In this document: positions 1 to 5,336 of the stretch, piece by piece
Position numbering within the stretch: position 1 is the stretch's first letter
How the letters are laid out: each line of letters begins with the position of its first letter
NCBI GenBank assembly: GCA_017615375.1
Contig: JAGAAH010000107.1
Coordinates: 1 to 6,149 of the forward strand
Direction: 5' to 3'
DNA length: 6,149 bases
DNA from: Lachnospiraceae bacterium
GTDB taxonomy: Bacteria; Bacillota; Clostridia; Lachnospirales; Lachnospiraceae
Made by a program: the position numbers and the translations under genes
The notes under the pieces: model-generated
What the model saw: only the letters and a program-made list of their open reading frames with translations
Told to the model about the DNA's origin: nothing
Databases searched by the model: none

Positions 1-1
1 G

Positions 2-967
2 GAGCTTGGCGTTACTTATCTTACAATTGTAATGGTTGGCTCATTCGGTATATTCGGACAGTTTATCTTTGAGCGCCTCTTGCAGTCTACGGGAAGAACT
101 TTTCTTACGATGATATCGCAGACAACAGGCGCAATTATCAATATTATATTAGACCCGATTCTTATCTTCGGTTACTTCGGATTCCCGAAGCTTGGAATTG
201 CAGGTGCGGCTATTGCAACGATAATCGGTCAGATTGCGGCAGGCATTATAGCCTATATATTTAATATTACAAGAAACCCGGAGATACACCTTGAATTCAA
301 GGGATTTAAGCCTAATGGAAGAATAATTGCAGAGATATATGAAATCGGTATTCCGTCGATTATCATGCAGTCTATAGGCTCCGTTATGACTGCGGGAATG
401 AACAGAATCCTTATGGGTATTAATTCTACGGGAACTGCGGTATTCGGTGTGTACTTTAAGCTCCAGAGCTTTTTCTTCATGCCGGTATTCGGACTTAATA
501 ACGGTATAATTCCAATCATTGCATATAATTACGGTGCGCAGAAAAGAAAGCGTATGCTTAATACTTTGAAATACGGATATATTATAGCATTTATTCTTAC
601 TGCGGTAGGATTTATCGGATTCATGACGATTCCGGATAAGCTTTTACTTCTCTTTGATGCATCACCACAGATGCTTGAAATCGGAGTTCCGGCGCTTAGA
701 ACGATTGCGTTCCATTACTTGATTGCATGGTACTGTATCATTACGGGTTCGCTCTTCCAGGCTCTCGGAAAAGCAATGTTCAGTTTATACGTATCAGTTG
801 CACGACAGCTTTTGGTACTTCTTCCTGCGGCGTACATCTTAGCAAAGATTGGTGGATTATCGCTTATATGGTGGTCATTCCCGATTGCGGAGATTATGTC
901 CTGTATCATATCAACAACCTGCCTCGTGATTGTATATAAAAAGATAATAAAGAGAATTCCGGCGTAA
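2..967 (+). CDS. MATE-family efflux transporter, C-terminal part (5' end outside window)
   Basis: The reading frame is open from the left edge, so the gene starts upstream; 321 residues are visible. MATE proteins are usually about 450 residues with 12 membrane helices, so roughly 130 residues are missing. The visible part is a series of hydrophobic helices with short loops. It includes the family-typical stretch from ERLLQSTGR (about visible residues 24-32) through SQTTGAIINIILDPILIFG, and the second-half MPVFGLNNGIIPIIAYNYGAQ region that begins the pseudo-repeated C-terminal bundle. The tail ends in a basic KKIIKRIPA segment typical of a cytoplasmic end. Family knowledge: these are inner-membrane Na+ or H+ antiporters that export drugs, toxic metabolites or other small cationic compounds; the substrate cannot be read from sequence. 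The ATG at 32 is internal, because the same frame continues upstream of it without a stop and it follows no ribosome binding site. The gene is followed at once by its own terminator, so it is not cotranscribed with the sigma gene. Confidence 0.93.
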   Translation, partial: ELGVTYLTIVMVGSFGIFGQFIFERLLQSTGRTFLTMISQTTGAIINIILDPILIFGYFGFPKLGIAGAAIATIIGQIAAGIIAYIFNITRNPEIHLEFKGFKPNGRIIAEIYEIGIPSIIMQSIGSVMTAGMNRILMGINSTGTAVFGVYFKLQSFFFMPVFGLNNGIIPIIAYNYGAQKRKRMLNTLKYGYIIAFILTAVGFIGFMTIPDKLLLLFDASPQMLEIGVPALRTIAFHYLIAWYCIITGSLFQALGKAMFSLYVSVARQLLVLLPAAYILAKIGGLSLIWWSFPIAEIMSCIISTTCLVIVYKKIIKRIPA

Positions 968-985
968 TTTTACGCCGGTTTTTTT
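959..985 (+). terminator. Rho-independent terminator after the MATE gene
   Basis: A perfect 8-bp stem, CCGGCGTA (959-966) pairing with TACGCCGG (971-978), closes a four-base loop and is followed by seven T residues (979-985). The last sense codons and most of the TAA stop codon form the left arm of the stem. This isolates the transporter from the sigma-factor unit downstream. Confidence 0.9.
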
Positions 986-1047
986 ATTGCTTAAAAAGTG
1001 ACAAAATTAAGCCGATAAAATAATCGGATAAATTTTTTAAAATAATT

Positions 1048-1075
1048 TGGAAAAAATCCCGACTTGAATCGTTTA
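1048..1075 (+). promoter_or_regulatory. Candidate ECF-type promoter of the sigma/anti-sigma unit
   Basis: TGGAAA (1048-1053) is separated by 16 bases from CGTTTA (1070-1075). This resembles the TGAAAC-N16-CGT arrangement recognised by many Gram-positive ECF sigma factors, although the conserved C of the upstream box is missing. A start near 1082 would give a leader of about 24 bases ending in the ribosome binding site. ECF sigma genes often transcribe themselves, so autoregulation is plausible. No convincing sigma-A promoter is seen in 986-1092; a GTGACA at 998-1003 has no well-spaced -10 box. Confidence 0.3.
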
Positions 1076-1092
1076 GTAAATAGAGGGTCAGA

Positions 1093-1100
1093 AAAGGAGG
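1093..1100 (+). promoter_or_regulatory. Ribosome binding site fixing the sigma factor start
   Basis: AAAGGAGG ends five bases before the ATG at 1106. It lies inside the longer open frame that begins at ATG 1064, which has no such site. It therefore argues for 1106 as the true start and against both 1064 and the later ATG at 1121 (20 bases away). Confidence 0.85.
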
Positions 1101-1105
1101 CATCG

Positions 1106-1600
1106 ATGAAAGGCAATAAGATGGAATATTTCCATGCGGTATATGAGCGACAGGCCGACCGCATATATAAGATTGCAATGCTCTATCTTAACAATGAAGC
1201 CGATGCGGAAGACGCACTGCAGAGCATCTTCTTAAAGCAAATTGAAAAAGATTATCGTTTCGATGATCCGGAGCAGGAAAAAGCGTGGTACATCACCGTT
1301 ACCAAGAACTACTGCAAGGACGTGTTAAAAAGCTCCTGGCAGAAGAGAACTTCAATGGATGACATTGATGAACCGGCAGCCGATTCCAAGGATACGGATC
1401 TGGTAAATGATATGGAGCAGGCACTTTATCGCCTTCCTGTTGTCGATAGAGAGATTCTCTACCTTTACTATTACGAAGGCTATCGCATAAATGAAATCGC
1501 AAAGATTCTTAAATATCGCGAAAGCACGATAGGCTCTAAGCTTTCAGCAGCCAGAGATAAGCTAAAGAGTTATTTTAAGGAGGATCGGGATGAACGATAA
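1106..1600 (+). CDS. ECF-family RNA polymerase sigma factor (sigma-70 family)
   Basis: A 164-residue protein of the usual ECF length, containing only sigma regions 2 and 4. Region 2 spans about residues 9-75: the FHAVYERQADRIYKIAMLYL helix, then the NEADAEDALQSIFLK segment typical of region 2.2 (core polymerase contact), then the WYITVTKNYCKDVLK stretch typical of regions 2.3-2.4 (-10 recognition). A poorly conserved acidic linker (about 84-101) leads to region 4 (about 102-156). Its helix-turn-helix at 126-150, YRINEIAKIL followed by RESTIGSKLSAARDKLK, would read the -35 box. The start at 1106 is set by a strong AAAGGAGG five bases upstream. The stop overlaps the start of the next gene by 11 bases, implying translational coupling with a membrane partner that probably holds this factor inactive. 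The stimulus and regulon cannot be told from the sequence; the nearby weak ECF-like promoter suggests self-activation. Confidence 0.95.
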   Translation: MKGNKMEYFHAVYERQADRIYKIAMLYLNNEADAEDALQSIFLKQIEKDYRFDDPEQEKAWYITVTKNYCKDVLKSSWQKRTSMDDIDEPAADSKDTDLVNDMEQALYRLPVVDREILYLYYYEGYRINEIAKILKYRESTIGSKLSAARDKLKSYFKEDRDER

Positions 1601-2999
1601 CGACATTAAAAAAGCCTTCGAAGAAATCAAACTTTCCGAGGAGAAGAAGGCTTTAATCTGGAAAGAAATAGAGGAAGCCGAGGAATCTTCAAAAAGAGCA
1701 CACGGAAAGAGTTTTAAGTTGCTTATTGCTGCTATGATTGCGGTATGCGTTATCGCAAGTACCGTAGTTACCGATATGGTAACGGGCGGAATGGTTAGCA
1801 AGGCAGCAGGTAACGCATTGGTTGCAGTTAAAGAGTTCCTCGGCATAAGTCAGGGCAAGCAAGATGTAGTAAGCCGTATTAAGGCAGAAGCATCATTGGG
1901 AAATGAAGTATATGCTCCTGATATTATGTATATAGACGATGAGAGAGTCTTATTTGGAACGAGGAGAGGACTCATTCTCTTTAACTATATTGAAGAGGAA
2001 TTACTTGCAACTATTGATCTGCAGGCTATCGATTGCTTTTACTTTAATACGGATAATAAAACCACACACGTATTATGGGACGAGGGAAGAATCGTCATAT
2101 ATAATGTGGAAAACGGAGAGCCTATAGGCAGTTATCACGTATTTGAAGAAGGCGACGATAAAACTTGGTCAGAGGTTCTTGAGGGAGAGGAAAAAGAATC
2201 CCTTAAGGATTTCGAAGTAAAATGGCAGAATATGTGGGATGCACATATCGGTACTTTCGCGTACTTTTCAGATAAGGCGGTATATGGCGGCGCAGTCAAT
2301 AAAGATGGCGAGCAGGACCTTATGTACAGCGAATTAAGTATCGAATGGACCGACGTTGACGGTAATGATTGTATCAGTTATCTCTATGTGGATGAAGCAA
2401 CCGGTAATTATAAGATATTTACTTATTATCCGGAAAGTGAAGGATTCGCAGAGACAGCGATTATCTTACCTGAAGTCGGAACCGAGGAAGATGAAATAAT
2501 ACTACCAGAGTTCATCTACACCGGTGATGATGCGGCAATAGCTGCAATATGTGATTATATGGGTGTAAAAGTTTCCAACATGTATTATGATGCGGACGAA
2601 CATGCCATAAGAATTCCGGCATATGTCATTTACGGAGAAATCGAAAGAGACGGCAAATTGTATGTATTCGGTAATTTCGTTGAGATGTTTTACGTATTAA
2701 ACGGAAACATCCTGGAATGTGTAAGCGGAGGAAACTATCAGGCACGATTTACTCTCACGGAGGTATCCAATGGATATGAGGTTATCGCTGCAGATTTCGC
2801 TGAAGAGGCCGGCGATTATGAAGAGTCACTCAAGCGCTTAACCGAAGGATTTGACGGTATGTACGATGCATTTTTTGATACTGCAAGCGGTAGAGAAGAT
2901 GCTGCAAGAATGGAATTCTTAAAGATGTATGTAGCCTTGACCAATGCGGATATCCGTTATTACAAAGATTTCGGATGGGACCCGGTAGAGATTAAATAG
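1590..2999 (+). CDS. Putative single-pass membrane anti-sigma factor with large extracytoplasmic sensor region
   Basis: A 469-residue protein. Its ATG lies within the last codons of the sigma gene, with AAGGAGG (1577-1583) six bases upstream. Residues 1-40 are charged, probably helical (MNDNDIKKAFEEIKLSEEKK...) and cytoplasmic, matching in size and position the short sigma-binding segment of clostridial zinc-less anti-sigma factors; the HxxxCxxC zinc motif is absent. Residues about 41-62 form one membrane helix (SFKLLIAAMIAVCVIASTVV). The remaining 400 or so residues would be outside. About 112-185 contain two beta-propeller-like strand sets (RVLFGTRRGLILFNY... and HVLWDEGRIVIYNVENG...), followed by further strand-rich sequence to about 290. 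An acidic linker then leads to a C-terminal domain (about 310-469) with YVFGNFVEMFYVLNGNILECVSGG and a final DIRYYKDFGWDPVEIK. I recall similar C-terminal domains in uncharacterised Lachnospiraceae secreted proteins but cannot verify this. The anti-sigma role is inferred from overlap and topology; no ligand or catalytic residues are recognised. Confidence 0.75.
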   Translation: MNDNDIKKAFEEIKLSEEKKALIWKEIEEAEESSKRAHGKSFKLLIAAMIAVCVIASTVVTDMVTGGMVSKAAGNALVAVKEFLGISQGKQDVVSRIKAEASLGNEVYAPDIMYIDDERVLFGTRRGLILFNYIEEELLATIDLQAIDCFYFNTDNKTTHVLWDEGRIVIYNVENGEPIGSYHVFEEGDDKTWSEVLEGEEKESLKDFEVKWQNMWDAHIGTFAYFSDKAVYGGAVNKDGEQDLMYSELSIEWTDVDGNDCISYLYVDEATGNYKIFTYYPESEGFAETAIILPEVGTEEDEIILPEFIYTGDDAAIAAICDYMGVKVSNMYYDADEHAIRIPAYVIYGEIERDGKLYVFGNFVEMFYVLNGNILECVSGGNYQARFTLTEVSNGYEVIAADFAEEAGDYEESLKRLTEGFDGMYDAFFDTASGREDAARMEFLKMYVALTNADIRYYKDFGWDPVEIK

Positions 3000-3035
3000 A
3001 TATCGGGTGATGGCATGAGCTATGAAAAGTAGAAA

Positions 3036-3065
3036 AAAAGAGCACATCGTAAGATGTGCTCTTTT
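3036..3065 (+). terminator. Strong intrinsic terminator after the sigma/anti-sigma unit
   Basis: A perfect 13-bp stem, AAAAGAGCACATC (3036-3048) pairing with GATGTGCTCTTTT (3053-3065), closes a GTAA (GNRA-type) tetraloop. Four T residues form the distal side of the stem. The seven-A run at 3033-3039 would give a U-tract on the opposite strand, so it could terminate in both directions. It separates the sigma unit from the polysaccharide operon. Confidence 0.93.
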
Positions 3066-3092
3066 GCATACCTTTTTAAATTGTTAATACAC

Positions 3093-3121
3093 TTTAAACT
3101 AAAAGGCTAATATGTTATGAT
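3093..3121 (+). promoter_or_regulatory. Sigma-A-type promoter with extended -10 for the rfb operon
   Basis: TTTAAA (3093-3098, four of six matches to TTGACA) lies 17 bases before TATGAT (3116-3121, five of six matches to TATAAT). TG at 3113-3114 makes a proper extended -10 (TGTTATGAT). Transcription would start near 3128, giving a leader of about 50 bases before the rfbF start. It sits just after the preceding terminator, as expected for a new operon. Confidence 0.65.
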
Positions 3122-3136
3122 AATTGTATATTGAAG

Positions 3137-3155
3137 TAAGCTTGGACGGGGCTTA
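3137..3155 (+). promoter_or_regulatory. Small leader hairpin upstream of rfbF (function unknown)
   Basis: TAAGCTT (3137-3143) can pair with GGGCTTA (3149-3155) as a 7-bp stem, five Watson-Crick pairs plus two G-U pairs, around a GGACG loop. In RNA it would form about 10 bases after the predicted start and does not cover the ribosome binding site. It has no T-tract, so it is not a terminator. Such a short stem can arise by chance; a recruitment or antitermination role is only a hypothesis. Confidence 0.3.
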
Positions 3156-3177
3156 AAATTACGATAGGAGAAGGATT

Positions 3178-3954
3178 ATGAAAGTAGTTATCTTGGCGGG
3201 TGGCCGCGGAACGAGAATTCTTGAAGAATCACAGACCAAACCGAAGCCGATGATTGAAATCGGCGAGATGCCTATTCTTTGGCATATCATGAAGGGGTAT
3301 TCATATTACGGATATAATGATTTTATAATTTGCGCGGGATATAAGCAGAGCGTAATTAAAGAGTGGTTCTATAACTACTTTGTTAACAATAATGATATTA
3401 CATTTGATTACAGCAAAGGCGATATGGCAATGACCGTACACGATAAGCATGTAGAGCCTTGGAGAGTAACCGTTGTCGATACCGGTCTTAACACTTTAAC
3501 CGGCGGACGTATCAAGAGAATTCAGAAATACGTTAACAATGAGACTTTCCTTATGACATACGGCGACGCCGTGTGCGATGTAGATATAAGCAAGATAGTT
3601 GAATTCCATAAGGAACATGGTAAGATAGCGACACTTACGGCAGTATTGCAGGATCAGTCCAAGGGCGTTCTTAATATCGGCGGAGATTATGCGGTTAAGT
3701 CCTTCCGTGAGAAGAGGATTGTTGATGCGGCACCGATTAATGCGGGATTCATGGTTCTTGAACCCAAGATATTTGATTATCTTAAAGATGATAATACCAT
3801 ATTTGAGCAGGAGCCTTTAAGTCGTCTTGCCGAAGAGGGAGAGCTTATGAGCTATATGCACAGAGGTTTCTGGCAGTGCATGGATACGGCCCGTGAGCAC
3901 GAGATGCTCGAAGAATTGTATGATATGGGTAATGCACCTTGGATTAAGTGGTAG
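3178..3954 (+). CDS. rfbF: Glucose-1-phosphate cytidylyltransferase
   Basis: A 258-residue protein, the usual length for this family (about 257). It joins CTP and alpha-D-glucose-1-phosphate to give CDP-glucose and pyrophosphate, the first committed step to CDP-deoxysugars; cytoplasmic. The nucleotidyltransferase signature MKVVILAGGRGTR is at residues 1-13, followed by the KPKPM motif (21-25) whose second lysine contacts phosphate. PILWHIMKGYSYYG and NDFIICAGYK (about 32-56), VEPWRVTVVDTGLNTLTGGRIKRI (about 92-115) and FWQCMDTARE (231-240) are specific to the CDP-glucose branch rather than to RmlA-type enzymes. D130 in TYGDAVCDV is the expected metal-binding aspartate. Departures from the common sequence as I remember it are GDA for GDG, INAGF for INGGF and FWQCMD for FWQPMD. 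AGGAG (3166-3170) is seven bases before the ATG. First gene of the operon; rfbH starts 14 bases after the stop. Confidence 0.95.
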   Translation: MKVVILAGGRGTRILEESQTKPKPMIEIGEMPILWHIMKGYSYYGYNDFIICAGYKQSVIKEWFYNYFVNNNDITFDYSKGDMAMTVHDKHVEPWRVTVVDTGLNTLTGGRIKRIQKYVNNETFLMTYGDAVCDVDISKIVEFHKEHGKIATLTAVLQDQSKGVLNIGGDYAVKSFREKRIVDAAPINAGFMVLEPKIFDYLKDDNTIFEQEPLSRLAEEGELMSYMHRGFWQCMDTAREHEMLEELYDMGNAPWIKW

Positions 3955-3957
3955 ATT

Positions 3958-3961
3958 GGAG
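3958..3961 (+). promoter_or_regulatory. Ribosome binding site choosing the rfbH start
   Basis: GGAG is seven bases before ATG 3969. The alternative GTG at 3948 in the same frame would overlap rfbF and has no purine-rich site at the right distance, so 3969 is preferred. Confidence 0.65.
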
Positions 3962-3968
3962 ATTGCGT

Positions 3969-5327
3969 ATGTCACGTTGGAATTCCGAGAGCGAGGCAAG
4001 AGAGGCGATAAAAGCTCTGGTTGCCGAGTATTACGAAGATTATAAGAGACCCGTCGATGATAAGTCGGGGTTTAAACCGGGCGACAGAATCAACTATTCG
4101 TCGCGTGTATACGATGAGAAAGAAATGCAGGCATTAACTGATGCGATGCTTGATTTCTGGCTTACAACCGGAAGATTTGCGGAAGAGTTTGAAAGAGAAT
4201 TTGCAAAGTGGATAGGCGTTAAGTTCGCACACCTTGTTAACTCCGGTTCATCGGCCAATTTACTTGCTTTCATGGTATTAACGGCACCGACGCTCGGAGA
4301 CAGAAGAATCAAAAGAGGCGATGAAGTTATAACAGTTGCGGCAGGATTTCCTACGACGATAGCGCCGATATTGCAGTACGGCGCGGTTCCTGTATTTGTA
4401 GACATAACGGTTCCGCAGTATAACATAGATGCATCCAAGCTTGAAGAAGCATTAAGCGATAAGACCAAGGCAGTCATGATTGCGCATACACTTGGTAATC
4501 CGTTCGATTTGGCGGCGGTTAAGAGCTTTTGTACGAAGCATAACTTGTGGCTTGTCGAAGATAACTGCGATGCTCTGGGATCTACATACGAGATAGACGG
4601 TAAGGTTAAATATACGGGAACGTGGGGAGACATCGGCACATCAAGCTTCTATCCTCCGCACCATATGACAATGGGCGAAGGCGGCTGCGTATATACCGAT
4701 AATCCTGAATTAAATAAGCTCATACTTTCATATAGAGACTGGGGACGCGATTGCATATGCCCTTCGGGACACGATAATTTCTGCGGTCACAGATATGACG
4801 GACAGTACGGCGAACTTCCTAAGGGTTATGACCATAAGTATGTATACAGTAATTTCGGATACAACCTCAAAGTTACGGATATGCAGGCAGCTGTAGGCGT
4901 TGAACAGCTTAAGAAATTCCCGGGATTTATCGAGAGAAGAAAGCATAACTTCGCAAGGCTTAAAAGCGCACTTATGGGTAGCGAAGCAAGCGATAAGCTC
5001 ATCTTACCGGAACCGGCGACAAATTCCGACCCGAGCTGGTTCGGATTCTTGATTTCCGTTAAGGAAGATGCCGGCGTTACGCGAAACGAAGTTACGCGAT
5101 ATGTGGAAGAGCATAATATACAGACAAGATTATTGTTCTCGGGAAATATAACGAAGCACCCTTGCTTTGATGATATTAGGGGTACCGATAAGTATAGAAT
5201 TGCAGGGGAACTTAAGAATACCGATTATGTAATGAATAATTCGTTCTGGGTTGGTGTGTATCCGGGAATGACGGATGCAATGATTGATTATATGGCACAG
5301 ATTATTATAGAGGCGGTTTTAAGATAG
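3969..5327 (+). CDS. rfbH: CDP-4-dehydro-6-deoxyglucose 3-dehydrase (E1, iron-sulfur PMP enzyme)
   Basis: A 452-residue member of the DegT/DnrJ/EryC1 aminotransferase fold that acts as a dehydrase. With pyridoxamine phosphate and a [2Fe-2S] cluster it removes the C-3 hydroxyl of CDP-4-keto-6-deoxyglucose, working with an E3-type reductase. Diagnostic motifs are WLTTGRFAEEFE (64-75), VNSGSSANLL (90-99), GDEVITVAAGFPTT (117-130), IAHTLGNPFDL (171-181) and VEDNCDALGSTYE (196-208). In SFYPPHHMTMGEGG (226-239) the PLP-binding lysine of aminotransferases is replaced by H231, the hallmark of this dehydrase (H220 in the Yersinia enzyme). DWGRDCICPSGHDNFCG (257-273) follows. C200, C262, C264 and C272 match the four cluster ligands known as C-X57-C-X1-C-X7-C, but the first gap here is 61 residues. 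NSDPSWFGF (352-360) and the C-terminal NNSFWVGVYPG (423-433) also fit. The start at 3969 follows GGAG; an in-frame GTG at 3948 is less likely. Second gene of the operon; rfbG starts 6-9 bases after it. Confidence 0.96.
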   Translation: MSRWNSESEAREAIKALVAEYYEDYKRPVDDKSGFKPGDRINYSSRVYDEKEMQALTDAMLDFWLTTGRFAEEFEREFAKWIGVKFAHLVNSGSSANLLAFMVLTAPTLGDRRIKRGDEVITVAAGFPTTIAPILQYGAVPVFVDITVPQYNIDASKLEEALSDKTKAVMIAHTLGNPFDLAAVKSFCTKHNLWLVEDNCDALGSTYEIDGKVKYTGTWGDIGTSSFYPPHHMTMGEGGCVYTDNPELNKLILSYRDWGRDCICPSGHDNFCGHRYDGQYGELPKGYDHKYVYSNFGYNLKVTDMQAAVGVEQLKKFPGFIERRKHNFARLKSALMGSEASDKLILPEPATNSDPSWFGFLISVKEDAGVTRNEVTRYVEEHNIQTRLLFSGNITKHPCFDDIRGTDKYRIAGELKNTDYVMNNSFWVGVYPGMTDAMIDYMAQIIIEAVLR

Positions 5328-5330
5328 GAG
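5326..5330 (+). promoter_or_regulatory. Ribosome binding site of rfbG, overlapping the rfbH stop
   Basis: AGGAG shares its first two bases with the rfbH TAG stop. It is three bases before ATG 5334 and six before ATG 5337, in the same frame. The wider gap favours 5337 as the start, and the overlap suggests coupled translation with rfbH. Confidence 0.65.
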
Positions 5331-5336
5331 TTAATG

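Noticed and set aside
1012..1027. Short inverted repeat CCGAT...ATCGG followed by an AT-rich run upstream of the sigma gene
   Set aside because: It has only five base pairs and comes right after a much stronger terminator; could be an operator or chance, not enough to call.
1064..1105. Longer N-terminus for the sigma factor from ATG 1064
   Set aside because: It would add 14 residues that are encoded by the putative promoter and ribosome binding site and have no sigma-factor character; AAAGGAGG clearly serves ATG 1106.
1740..1750. Possible lipoprotein cysteine at residue 53 of the anti-sigma candidate
   Set aside because: The residues before it (I-A-V-C) do not make a proper lipobox because the position before Cys is Val, and it lies in the middle of the membrane helix behind a 40-residue charged segment, so a transmembrane anchor is more likely.
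3948..3968. GTG start of rfbH overlapping the rfbF stop
   Set aside because: There is no ribosome binding site in front of it, and the seven extra residues are not typical of the family; GGAG supports ATG 3969.
4094..4639. Minus-strand open frame of 181 codons inside rfbH
   Set aside because: It lies wholly antisense to a gene with clear family motifs, has no ribosome binding site I can support, and its translation shows no recognisable domain; a shadow of codon bias in rfbH.
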